This document shows, piece by piece, positions 52,893 to 61,731 of a stretch of 64,000 nucleotides of DNA (the first letter of the stretch is position 1; the number at the start of each line of letters is the position of its first letter). Made by a program: the position numbers and the translations under genes. The notes under the pieces were generated by a model. The model saw only the letters and a list, made by a program, of their open reading frames with translations. It made no database searches and had not been told where the DNA came from. This stretch comes from Acidimicrobiaceae bacterium (lineage in GTDB: Bacteria; Actinomycetota; Acidimicrobiia; Acidimicrobiales; RAAP-2): positions 101,543 through 165,542 of the forward strand of contig PNAH01000010.1 of the NCBI GenBank assembly GCA_003170315.1, in the 5' to 3' direction.

Positions 52893-53693
52893 ATGAACAA
52901 GTCAGTCATCCTCGTCACCGGCGCATCCGCGGGCATCGGACGCAAATGTGCCACCCACCTCGCGAGCGCCGGATGGACCGTCATTGGCGCGAGTCGTCGC
53001 GGTACTTCGAGCGACTCATGGCGCGGCGTTCCGATGGATGTCGACCGAGACCGTTCAGTTGAGCGAGCCTTCGAAATCGTCGACGCCGAGTACGGTCAGC
53101 TGAACGCAGTTCTCGCCTGCGCTGGATGGGGACTCGCCGGAGCGGCCGAGCGCACGTCACTGGAGGACGCCAAGGCGCAGTTCGAGACCAACTTCTGGGG
53201 CGCGGTGCGTGTAGTGAACGCGACGTTGCCACGGCTTCGCGAGCGAGGTGGTGGACACGTGGTGTTGATGAGTTCCATCGCCGGGATACTCGGCATCCCC
53301 TACCAAGCGTTCTACAGTGCGAGCAAATTCGCCCTCGAGGGCTACGCCGAATCGCTCGCGTATGAAGTCGCACCGTTCAACGTCCACGTCACGCTCGTGG
53401 AACCGGGCAACTTCAAGACCGACTTCACCGCCGCTCGACGAAAGGTGGAGCTCTCGGTCAACGACCCTTACCGAGGGGCGTGCGAGAAGGCGATCACCGT
53501 GATGGAACGCGACGAAGTGAATGGCGCTGATCCCGTCGACGTCGCGCGGGCGGTCGAAAAGATCTTGCGCAGCAAGAACCCACCGCGTCGCGTTTCGGTC
53601 GGCAAATTCGACGAGCGAATGGGCATCATGGGAAAACGGCTCCTTCCCTTTCGGCTCTTCGAACGGGCCGCGATGAGCAGTCTCGGCGTCTGA
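52893..53693 (+). CDS. Short-chain dehydrogenase, flank copy of a paralogous pair
   Basis: A 266-residue SDR with TGASAGIG near 9-16, ACAGWGLAG, and catalytic residues in LMSSIAG and AFYSASKFALEGYAESLAYE. It ends KRLLPFRLFERAAMSSLGV. It is closely similar along its whole length to the protein at 41860-42657 inside the island. The ATG at 52893 starts directly before the first strand. An aldo/keto reductase gene follows after 57 bases, perhaps in one transcript. Confidence 0.86.
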   Translation: MNKSVILVTGASAGIGRKCATHLASAGWTVIGASRRGTSSDSWRGVPMDVDRDRSVERAFEIVDAEYGQLNAVLACAGWGLAGAAERTSLEDAKAQFETNFWGAVRVVNATLPRLRERGGGHVVLMSSIAGILGIPYQAFYSASKFALEGYAESLAYEVAPFNVHVTLVEPGNFKTDFTAARRKVELSVNDPYRGACEKAITVMERDEVNGADPVDVARAVEKILRSKNPPRRVSVGKFDERMGIMGKRLLPFRLFERAAMSSLGV

Positions 53694-53750
53694 CCACGCA
53701 CGGTCAGTAATTTTGCGTCGCCACGTCGCCGCACCACATATGGTGAGGAA

Positions 53751-54782
53751 ATGGAACTACGAACCCTCGGCCGTACCGGCCTCAAAGTAAGCCCCCTCTG
53801 TCTCGGCGCCATGATGTTTGGCGAGTGGGGCAACACCGACCACGACGAGTCGATCAAGATCATCCACAAGGCATTGGATTCCGGGATCAACTTCATCGAC
53901 ACCGCCGACGTGTACTCCCAAGGGGAGTCCGAAGAGATCGTGGGCAAAGCCCTCTCGTCGATCGACCGCTCCCGCGTCGTCGTCGCGACCAAGGTCCACG
54001 GTCAGATGGGCGATGACCCTCTATCCCAGGGCAACTCGCGGCGCTGGATCATGGCCGAGGTCGAGCACAGCCTGAAGCGCTTGAAGACTGACTACATCGA
54101 CCTCTACCAAATTCACCGACCCGACGAGTTCACCGACATCGAAGAGACCCTCGGTGCCCTCACCGACCTGGTCCACCAAGGAAAGATTCGCTATTTCGGA
54201 TCGTCGACCTTTCCGGCCGAGCAGATTGTCGCCGCCCAGTGGGCCGCCGAGCGACGAGGGTACGAACACTTCCGAACCGAGCAGCCTCCCTATTCGATCC
54301 TCGTGCGCGGCATAGAGCGCGACGTGCTGCCGACTGCCCAATCATTCGGCATGGGCGTTATTCCCTGGAGCCCGCTCGCGGGAGGCTGGCTCGCCGGCAA
54401 GTTCGGCGAAGGCCAGAAGAACTCGAGCCGACGGGCCGCGCGTCTTCCCGATCGCTACACCCTCGACTCTCCGGGCAACCAGCGCAAGCTGGAGGCAGTC
54501 AACCAACTCACGGCCCTCGCCGACGAGGCCGGCATCACGTTGATCGAACTCGCTCTGGCCTTCGTGCTCGAACATCCTGCCGTGACCTCACCGATCATCG
54601 GACCACGAACCATGAAACACCTGGACTCCCAGCTCAAGGCGACCGACGTCCGCCTGGAGAGCGGCGTGCTCGAGCGAATTGACGAAATCAACCCTCCGGG
54701 TATCAACGTGAACCCCGCGGATGCCGGCTGGGCACCGTCGGTTCTGACCAACCTGCGACAACGTCGACGCCACCACGCTTAG
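53751..54782 (+). CDS. Aldo/keto reductase
   Basis: A 343-residue NADP-dependent oxidoreductase. The catalytic set is Asp50 (NFIDTADVY), Tyr55, Lys81 (VVATKVHG) and His122 (LYQIHRPDE). The C-terminal cofactor region has SPIIGPRTMKHL. The N-terminus MELRTLGRTGLKVSPLCLGAM is family-typical. It reduces aldehydes or ketones of unknown identity. Confidence 0.9.
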   Translation: MELRTLGRTGLKVSPLCLGAMMFGEWGNTDHDESIKIIHKALDSGINFIDTADVYSQGESEEIVGKALSSIDRSRVVVATKVHGQMGDDPLSQGNSRRWIMAEVEHSLKRLKTDYIDLYQIHRPDEFTDIEETLGALTDLVHQGKIRYFGSSTFPAEQIVAAQWAAERRGYEHFRTEQPPYSILVRGIERDVLPTAQSFGMGVIPWSPLAGGWLAGKFGEGQKNSSRRAARLPDRYTLDSPGNQRKLEAVNQLTALADEAGITLIELALAFVLEHPAVTSPIIGPRTMKHLDSQLKATDVRLESGVLERIDEINPPGINVNPADAGWAPSVLTNLRQRRRHHA

Positions 54783-54896
54783 TTGGCGCGCAGTTCGATC
54801 GATGCGCTCGTCGAAGACGTTGAATTCTCATTGAATTGCTCGTCTCGCGACACTACTGACGTTGGGTGAGCGGGTTGGCCCGGTAAACTTTCGAAA

Positions 54897-55871
54897 ATGC
54901 AGTACGCCAAGAGCCCCCTCCTTAGTTGTACTGTTGCGGCCTCGATTCTGGTCGGTTCCCTCGTCGTCGCGCCCTTTTCGCTTTCGGCCAACGCCGCCCA
55001 AGGCAATAATTCTCTCGGTCGTCGTACTGGGACGATCGGCACCCGCTACTCACACGTCGCTTTCTCGATCCGCCTCGAAGATCAACTCCTCGCCACGCTG
55101 CATTACTTACCCGTGAAGTTCGTGCCGAAGAGGTCCGTCACGAAGACCACAATTCCCCCGACGACCACGACGACATCGACGACCACTCCCTCCACCTCGA
55201 CGACCGCGCCCGCCTCGACGACCACCACCGTGCCGACCACCACCACCACGAAGCCTCGACCAAAGCCCCGACCCAAAAAGAGGTCGAGTCCGACGTCACT
55301 TCAGAAGGGTCAGTTCGTCTGGCGTTTTCCCAAGATAATCGGGCCCCTCCACTCGTTGTGGTCGGTGGGCACCAACAACATCATTCTCCAGAGCGCCGTC
55401 ATGAACTTCCAGGCGGTCCACGGGCTCCCCTGGAATACCGGCATGACCACCCAAACGTGGCAACTCATCCTCCAGGCCGCGACGAAGCGACAAAACGATC
55501 CGAACAGTTACGACTACGTCGTCGTGAGCCAGGGCACCCCCGAGTTGCTCAAGCTCTTCGTGAGTGGACACCTCGTCTACATTTCACCCGTGAACACCGG
55601 CATAAGTAGCGCGCCAACGTCGAACGGCACCTATCCGGTGTACGTTCGCTACACCGTCACGACGATGTCGGGCACCAACCCCAATGGCTCGCATTACAGC
55701 GACCCGGGTATCCCGTGGGTGTCGTACTTCCACGGCGGCGACGCCCTGCACGGATTCTTGCGCTCACAGTACGGGTACCCCCAGAGCCTGGGGTGTGTGG
55801 AGATGCCCTTCGCCAACGCCAAGCGCGTCTGGCCCTTCACACCGATCGGCACACTGGTCAGCGTCATCTAA
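54897..55871 (+). CDS. Secreted L,D-transpeptidase (YkuD) with peptidoglycan-binding-like region
   Basis: A 324-residue exported cell-wall enzyme. The signal peptide ends near ANAAQ. A long Thr/Ser/Pro linker (about 85-128) is followed by a PGB-like segment (NIILQSAVMNFQAVHGLPWNTG) and the YkuD domain. The catalytic motif runs His285 ... Ser297, Cys300 in YPQSLGCVEM. Such enzymes make 3-3 cross-links in peptidoglycan or attach proteins to it. It is preceded by a 114-base gap and appears monocistronic. Confidence 0.92.
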   Translation: MQYAKSPLLSCTVAASILVGSLVVAPFSLSANAAQGNNSLGRRTGTIGTRYSHVAFSIRLEDQLLATLHYLPVKFVPKRSVTKTTIPPTTTTTSTTTPSTSTTAPASTTTTVPTTTTTKPRPKPRPKKRSSPTSLQKGQFVWRFPKIIGPLHSLWSVGTNNIILQSAVMNFQAVHGLPWNTGMTTQTWQLILQAATKRQNDPNSYDYVVVSQGTPELLKLFVSGHLVYISPVNTGISSAPTSNGTYPVYVRYTVTTMSGTNPNGSHYSDPGIPWVSYFHGGDALHGFLRSQYGYPQSLGCVEMPFANAKRVWPFTPIGTLVSVI

Positions 55872-56203
55872 TCGCCGATTTGCCAATTCAGTCCGACTGG
55901 CGCCGCTAAAAGTTGGAGTCATTGCGGTCCGATGTTCAACCACGTCGAGTTCGTTCGGGCCCTCACGGTGCCCGGCGCGTTGTGACGCAATGACACTCGG
56001 CAAGATCCCGACGGGTTGAATTCACAGTCGTCATAGGACAATCCCTCACCCACGCCGTGAGCAATTGAGGCTCTCACGAATACAGACGCCTAGACTTATC
56101 TTTCATTTGTAATTGGTCAATTCGGATCGGTGCAGCTGTCGTGCAACAAAATCCATTCTTGCAATTTACTTCAATGAACTTCCACCAATAGGGGCCTTTT
56201 CTC
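55872..56203. other. Intergenic region upstream of the iron permease
   Basis: About 330 bases carrying the FTR1 promoter. I looked for an IdeR/Fur-type inverted repeat and did not find a convincing one. No gene or RNA is evident. Confidence 0.45.
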
Positions 56204-57121
56204 GTGATACCAACCTTCGTTATTTTTCTTCGCGAGGGAATTGAAGCGTCCATGATTGTGGCAATACTTCTCGCGTACTTGCAGCGGATCGGTAAACGTC
56301 GGCACTTTCGCGATGTCTTCAGCGGCGTTGCTGCCGCACTCGTGTTGACCCTTGGCGGGGGTATCGCTGCTTTCTTCCTCATAAGACACTACGAAGGCTC
56401 AAATGTTCAGACCTATTTCGAAACTGCCACCTACCTGCTCGCGGCGGTGATTCTCACTTATATGACGTTCTGGATGCAACGGCACGCCAAGGGTATGGCC
56501 ACGGAGCTCGAGCATCGAAGCGATCTGGCGCTGTCGAAAGGGAGGCGGTGGGGATTGGGACTGCTCGCTTTCCAGGCCGTGGGACGCGAGGGTCTAGAGA
56601 CGATGGTATTCACACTGGCGATAATCTTTGCCGCCGATCGACAGGCGGCATCGCCCGTACATGGCAAACTCCTCTTGATTGGGGCGGGCCTCGGGTTAGC
56701 GCTAGCGCTGGGCGTGGCCTTCGCCATATTCAAACTGGGCGCCAAGCTCAACCTGCGGAGATTCTTTCGAGTGCTCGGGATCGCCTTGATGATCTTCGCC
56801 GCGGGTCTATTGGCTGACGCGGTGGAAAACATGCAGCAATTGCATTGGTTGGGATTTGGTGGCCACGTGCTTTGGAATACCTCTGGCACGATTTCGGAGG
56901 CGTCGAATTTCGGCGATGTCCTTCATTCGCTGCTCGGCTACGCGGATCGTCCGACGGTGTTGCAGGCATTCGTATGGCTCATCTATGTGGTGGTCGCCAC
57001 GATTCTCTTCATTCGCGTGGGCAAAAGCGGTGGTCGTCACGGACGAAGGGGTGAGAGTTCTCACCTGGCGGGAAGTCAGTCGGACGGGCGTCTGGCGTCG
57101 ACCCCTAATAGCGAGACCTGA
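56204..57121 (+). CDS. FTR1-family high-affinity iron permease
   Basis: A 305-residue membrane protein with seven predicted helices and the two hallmark iron motifs, REGIE at 10-14 and REGLE at 128-132. The tail is hydrophilic. The GTG at 56204 begins the first helix directly. Bacterial homologues (EfeU/FtrC) transport iron with partner proteins (EfeO, EfeB, P19 or a cupredoxin). None of these is next to it here. Confidence 0.9.
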   Translation: MIPTFVIFLREGIEASMIVAILLAYLQRIGKRRHFRDVFSGVAAALVLTLGGGIAAFFLIRHYEGSNVQTYFETATYLLAAVILTYMTFWMQRHAKGMATELEHRSDLALSKGRRWGLGLLAFQAVGREGLETMVFTLAIIFAADRQAASPVHGKLLLIGAGLGLALALGVAFAIFKLGAKLNLRRFFRVLGIALMIFAAGLLADAVENMQQLHWLGFGGHVLWNTSGTISEASNFGDVLHSLLGYADRPTVLQAFVWLIYVVVATILFIRVGKSGGRHGRRGESSHLAGSQSDGRLASTPNSET

Positions 57122-57135
57122 CTCGCCATTCCTCG

Positions 57136-58005
57136 TTACGCCGCGATGCGGTCGAGCTCAACCAGATCATCGTCGGACAGCGTTAACGATGCACCCGCGA
57201 TGTTGTCTCGGAGATGCGCGCGTGACGAGGTGCCCGGAATCAACAGTACGTTGGGTGAGCGCTGCAAGAGCCACGCCAGGGCAATGGCCAGCGGTGAGGT
57301 GTCGAGTCGGGTGGCGACGGACGCGAGTTCCACGGACTGCAATGGGCTGAATCCTCCGAGTGGAAAGTAGGGCACGTAGGCGATGTCTTGCGCGGCGAGC
57401 GAATCGACCAGATCGTCGTCGATTCGGTGGGCGACGTTGAAGAAGTTCTGGACGCACACGATTGGTGCGATCGACTGCGCCTCCTTGATCTGTTCGGCGT
57501 TCACGGTGCTCAGGCCGATATGACGAATCAGACCTTGCTGTTGGAGTTCGACCAGGGCTTCGAACGGTTCCGCGAGGGAAGCGGCCTCAGCACCGGCGAA
57601 CCCACCGAGTCGCAGGTTGACCACGTCGAGCGCGTCCAGACCCAAGTGGTCCAGGTTCTCGTGGACGGCCTGACGAAGATCGTCCGGTTTCCGGGCCTCC
57701 GGCCAGGCGCCCTCGGCGTCACGGCGAGCGCCCACTTTGGTGACGATGTGCAGCGACGCCGGGTAGGGGTGCAGGGCTTCTTTGATGAGCTCGTTGGTGA
57801 CGAAAGGGCCGTAGTAGTCACTCGTGTCGATGTGGGTGATACCGCTCTCGACGACCTCGCGAAGTACGGCGATTGCTTCGTCGCGGTCCTTCGGTGGTCC
57901 GAAGACCCCCGGCCCGGCGAGCTGCATCGCCCCGTAGCCCATCCGAGTGACGTTGAGGCCTGGTGCCAAAGCAAACGTTCCGCCGGGCAATTTCGATTCG
58001 CTCAC
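57136..58005 (-). CDS. Aldo/keto reductase, AKR15-like branch
   Basis: A 289-residue oxidoreductase with Asp60 and Tyr65 in HIDTSDYYG and Lys90 in IVTKVG. The usual catalytic His position reads DVVNLRLGG, with Asn in its place, as is common in one AKR branch. The C-terminal LLIPGTSSRAHL binds the cofactor. The GTG at 58005 has AAGGGG seven bases upstream. It converges with the iron permease gene (14-base gap) and diverges from the phosphatase gene. Confidence 0.86.
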   Translation of the reverse strand: MSESKLPGGTFALAPGLNVTRMGYGAMQLAGPGVFGPPKDRDEAIAVLREVVESGITHIDTSDYYGPFVTNELIKEALHPYPASLHIVTKVGARRDAEGAWPEARKPDDLRQAVHENLDHLGLDALDVVNLRLGGFAGAEAASLAEPFEALVELQQQGLIRHIGLSTVNAEQIKEAQSIAPIVCVQNFFNVAHRIDDDLVDSLAAQDIAYVPYFPLGGFSPLQSVELASVATRLDTSPLAIALAWLLQRSPNVLLIPGTSSRAHLRDNIAGASLTLSDDDLVELDRIAA

Positions 58006-58087
58006 AATTCAACCCCTTTCGCAATGGAACGGACCTGCCGACCTTATGGGATTCAGACACGACCGATCTCGTGTTTATAGTTTTAGC

Positions 58088-58834
58088 GTGAATAACGTTG
58101 AAGGGTCTTCTCAGCGAACTCTCTACGTGGATGGGCTAGTGAATGCACGCGACTTGGGCGGCCTTCGTCGGCTCGATGGTACAACTACGCCACGCGGTGT
58201 CTTCTATCGTTCTGAGAACGTTGACGGAATAACGCCGGCCGGCTGGGAGCAGATCTATCAAGCTGGAATCAGAACGATCGTCGATCTTCGCGATCCTAAT
58301 GAGCGTGCAAGCGATCGAAACGAACGGCCGAGTTGGATTCGCACCGTGACGGTTGAACTCAACGGGTTCGACGACGAGTTTTGGCGTGACTATCTACCCA
58401 ACGGTCTTGCGAGGACAGCCCTCTATTTCCTTCCACATCTTGAAGCCATGCCGAATCGAGCGATTTCCGCTCTTTCGGCGATTGCCTCGGCACCTCCGGG
58501 CGGGGTTCTCTTTCACTGCGTGCGAGGTAGGGATCGAACAGGAATGATCTCACTGCTTCTGTTGTTAGCAGTGAACACCGATCCGGAGGAGATTGTGGAT
58601 GACTACCTCGAAACGATCCGTCGCGGCGACCTGCGCGCGGCTTGGTCCTACGAGAACAACGAGGAGGCGGCCATCGAAGCCTTCTGCCAGTCGTTAGGAA
58701 CCAGCACCGAGAACGCCTTTCGGGCAGCGCTAGAGGCCATTGATCTACGTCGAGTGCTGTCTCAAGCCGATGTCAGTCCGGTCGTTCAAGAGGCCCTTAT
58801 GAGTTGGCGTGGAACCGTCCAGCCTCACTACTGA
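58088..58834 (+). CDS. Tyrosine-protein-phosphatase-like protein (Y_phosphatase3 type)
   Basis: A 248-residue protein with the P-loop phosphatase signature HCVRGRDRTGM: nucleophile Cys144 and Arg150. The N-terminal GLVNARDLGGLRRLDG and VFYRSENVDG are typical of the lipid/tyrosine phosphatase group exemplified by mycobacterial PtpB. The GTG at 58088 is chosen because homology begins shortly after it; starts further upstream would enter the divergent gene's promoter. The substrate could be phosphotyrosine or phosphoinositide. Confidence 0.82.
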   Translation: MNNVEGSSQRTLYVDGLVNARDLGGLRRLDGTTTPRGVFYRSENVDGITPAGWEQIYQAGIRTIVDLRDPNERASDRNERPSWIRTVTVELNGFDDEFWRDYLPNGLARTALYFLPHLEAMPNRAISALSAIASAPPGGVLFHCVRGRDRTGMISLLLLLAVNTDPEEIVDDYLETIRRGDLRAAWSYENNEEAAIEAFCQSLGTSTENAFRAALEAIDLRRVLSQADVSPVVQEALMSWRGTVQPHY

Positions 58835-58995
58835 AGCGATTCGAAGCCTTCCGCAGAGTCCGCCCAAACGAACCGGAGAAACCAGCGGTCAAATGTGCCG
58901 TCACCTTCGATGGCTCAGTGTGGACAGTAGGATCGCCGCCGCACTAGACCGCTCTTTCAAATTGACCCAATGCTGAGGCTAACGCAAGATAGTGA

Positions 58996-59373
58996 TTACC
59001 TGGATGTGTAGTGCAACTTGCACGAAGTGTGATCGGGATCCGTAATGTTCAATACGTGCGTTCCCTTTGGCGTACCGAAAGCGATCGTTACCTCGACGAC
59101 GAGCTCGTTGCCATAGTCGTGAATGACGACGAACTTCGTTCCCCCTTCGTTACTGACAATTGACGGCTTGCCGTGAAAGCCATCACCAAAGATATTTATC
59201 TCTTCGGTAAAGCCCCCTCTGCCGAAACCATGGTCATGACCACAGTGAAGGCCATGCGGAAAGGTCGGCGGTGGGTACTTTGTCGCGCTAGCCGAGGTGA
59301 TGCCGACGCCAATCGTCGTCGCAAATACCAGGGCCAAGACACCTGGAATGGCAAGAATCCTTCGACCAGTCAC
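58996..59373 (-). CDS. Small secreted His/Gly-rich protein
   Basis: I do not recognise a family. A 125-residue protein: a signal peptide (MTGRRILAIPGVLALVFATT, cleavage near SASA), then a short His/Gly-rich stretch (FPHGLHCGHDHGFGRGGF) and a predicted beta-rich domain of about 75 residues ending in Cys-containing HTSCKLHYTS. The GTG has AGGGAGG eight bases upstream. It lies 101 bases downstream of the DUF4012 gene on the same strand. Two Cys could form a disulfide outside the cell; the His stretch may bind metal. Confidence 0.65.
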   Translation of the reverse strand: MTGRRILAIPGVLALVFATTIGVGITSASATKYPPPTFPHGLHCGHDHGFGRGGFTEEINIFGDGFHGKPSIVSNEGGTKFVVIHDYGNELVVEVTIAFGTPKGTHVLNITDPDHTSCKLHYTSR

Positions 59374-59474
59374 TTAGGCCTCCCTCCTCATTGGCTCGTA
59401 CTCGCCAATAGGAACTTGATTGAACGGTACCACGCACTGAGTGGGTCCGTCTGGCAACGTAAATTTATTCTAAG

Positions 59475-61286
59475 TTACGGGACGGCGACGAGTGAATACG
59501 TCAAGGTTGTGGGACGAAGTAGTGAAAATGAGCCCTTGGGCCCCGAAACAGCCCACCCGACGCCGTGGACTGAAACTGACACTGTCGCTGGATTGAGCGT
59601 CGGCTGGGGCGCCAGATGCAGAACGAACTGGCCCCCAACGACCGCGAGCGGTAGGTAGGTCGCGAACGGCGTCGACGTCGAGTGTTGGGCGAACACGTCC
59701 GTCGAAAATGCGTTCAACACGAGGCCCGACTCCGACTTGCCGCCGATGACCTTTGAGCCCGCCGGCGACCACAGGCAGATATTGGACACGTACTCCCCCG
59801 GTACGTGGGAGTTGATGTTGTCCGGGCCCAGCTGGTACGAAGGAGCTTGACCGGCGGGCGCGGCGTTGTGCACGGTAACGATGGTCGCGACCCAAGCGTC
59901 ACCACCAGGTTGGACGGTCACGTTGAAGGATTCGTGAACCGAGACGAAGTAATCCAACTTCGCCGCGACCGCGCTCTCGACGGCAACGTGGAAGGTCCGC
60001 TTGGGCAGCACCGTGTCAATCTCGCCCGACGCACCGAGCTGGACAATGGCTCTTTCGACGGAAGGATCCGCGCTCCAGAGCAGCAGGTGGCGTCCAGGGA
60101 TCTCTCCAGTAAGTGCGCGCAGGTACGACACCTGATCGTGACGAGCGGAACGAAGTCGTTGCAGGAGTGCCGTCGCAATATCGTTCAGCTCTGTTTTTCG
60201 CGGAACCTGGGTGCCGACCGGGTACTGTGCGTAGAGATCGTGCAGCACGACCGTTGAGAAGTTGGCCGTGGTGAGCTGCTCGGGAATACCGGGAATCGTC
60301 AGCGGACCGGTCACGCCCACGAGGGCGGCCATCGTGGGGACATCAACGGCGATGACCGCATTCACCGTAATCCCGGTCGCCTTTTTGAACATTGCGGCGG
60401 CGGTTGCTCCCGTCCACGAGAAGTCTGCCGTGCTATTCACGGACTGAAAGATTTCATTTGCCCCCGCAGGGTAAAAAAATGCCTTCGTGCCGGGACTCAC
60501 TGGGACATTCAGCGGTGAAGTGAGATTGATGTCAGCCACTGGGCCGGAACGAAGGACCGTGAACGATGCGCCGCGCGTGCGCACGAGACTGTAGGAGAGG
60601 ATGACTCCCTGATCGCGCATCTCCGCGTTGTTCTCGGGCAACACAAGAATCGTCGAGGTCATTCCGACGCCAAGAATCTCCCGTCCAACGCTGAGGCCAC
60701 TACTCACGTTTTTCAACTCACTCACAGCGCGCGCGACCTTTCCGTTAAACATTGCTCGTTCGCGACCAACCGGCCCGAAGAGGTTCCCGACGGGCCGATT
60801 GAGCGATGTGATTTTCGACGTCGCTAGGGCCACCTCTCGCTGCAGTGCAGTGAGACTGACGCTCGAAATGTGGCCACTAGCATCGCTCGCTTGAAACGTG
60901 TCGAGCCCATGGAGAATATCCAGTCCACTCGATGCGGCGGTGGACGCGTCGGCGAACAAGGTCGACGCCCCCTTGATCTCGCTACCGAAATAAGGGATCC
61001 ATTGCACCGCGCCGAGCACCACGGTGGACGTCAGCGAGGTGCTCGCCGTTTGGCTCTCACGTAGTGCCGTCTCGAGGTGCGCCTCGAGATTTAGCCGCCC
61101 AGGTGTAGTCGCAGCACTCGCAAGGTTGCGTTGGACGTATTGAAACTCAGTAAGCGCGCGTAACGCGTGAGAACGAGCGGTCAGCGCTGAGTAGACCGCC
61201 AGACCCACCAAGACGAAGAGAACAGTGAGAACGCCAACAACCCAAGGCCATTTATGTCCGCGAAGTGAAGAGTCCCGTCGTTTCAC
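59475..61286 (-). CDS. DUF4012-domain membrane-anchored protein
   Basis: A 603-residue protein with a short basic N-terminus, one membrane helix (WPWVVGVLTVLFVLVGLAVYSAL), a helical region, and then the DUF4012 domain. The domain's landmark stretches are LVLPENNAEMRDQGVILSY near 215-235 and ADFSWTGATAAAMFKKATG with VIAVDVPTMAALV. The bulk should be outside the cell. DUF4012 proteins are common near surface-polysaccharide genes in actinobacteria but have no established function. A GT4-type transferase gene lies 446 bases upstream on the same strand. Confidence 0.85.
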   Translation of the reverse strand: MKRRDSSLRGHKWPWVVGVLTVLFVLVGLAVYSALTARSHALRALTEFQYVQRNLASAATTPGRLNLEAHLETALRESQTASTSLTSTVVLGAVQWIPYFGSEIKGASTLFADASTAASSGLDILHGLDTFQASDASGHISSVSLTALQREVALATSKITSLNRPVGNLFGPVGRERAMFNGKVARAVSELKNVSSGLSVGREILGVGMTSTILVLPENNAEMRDQGVILSYSLVRTRGASFTVLRSGPVADINLTSPLNVPVSPGTKAFFYPAGANEIFQSVNSTADFSWTGATAAAMFKKATGITVNAVIAVDVPTMAALVGVTGPLTIPGIPEQLTTANFSTVVLHDLYAQYPVGTQVPRKTELNDIATALLQRLRSARHDQVSYLRALTGEIPGRHLLLWSADPSVERAIVQLGASGEIDTVLPKRTFHVAVESAVAAKLDYFVSVHESFNVTVQPGGDAWVATIVTVHNAAPAGQAPSYQLGPDNINSHVPGEYVSNICLWSPAGSKVIGGKSESGLVLNAFSTDVFAQHSTSTPFATYLPLAVVGGQFVLHLAPQPTLNPATVSVSVHGVGWAVSGPKGSFSLLRPTTLTYSLVAVP

Positions 61287-61731
61287 TTACCTATAATGCC
61301 ATGGCTTAGCCCTCCGACTCTTAGGTCCTTGGGAGTTGCTTGGCGTAAAATCGATCGCTTTAGGGCGAGATAACCGAAACCCGAGAAAAGTGAAATTGAC
61401 CAATCTCACCAGAAAAATGATTTGATCGATAACATTGACGCCGTCCCTCGATCAACAAAACGAATCTTGAGCGACGATGTGAAACTCGCCATTCGCGTTG
61501 CCTGCGACTACACCACCGAAGGCGACCTCGTTGGGCGCGAAGATATTTTGTGTTCATCGATTACCGAGTCACCAATAGAACGTGACTCTGGGCACCTCGG
61601 GGCAAAGTCGTTTGATAGTTTTCACCGTAACTTGCGACACGTCAAACCCCTGCGCGAGACAAATAAACGACTTCAAGAAAATCTCATGAAGAATATTTGG
61701 AGAAACTGAGGCGATGGCATCGACACGGTCA
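61287..61731. other. Intergenic region between DUF4012 and GT4 genes
   Basis: About 445 bases. Open frames on both strands are below 100 codons with no start context or known family. It probably holds the DUF4012 promoter. Confidence 0.4.

Noticed and set aside
55872-56203. An IdeR/Fur box before the iron permease
   Set aside because: I searched by eye for a 19-bp inverted repeat with the usual TTAGG-type arms and found none convincing.
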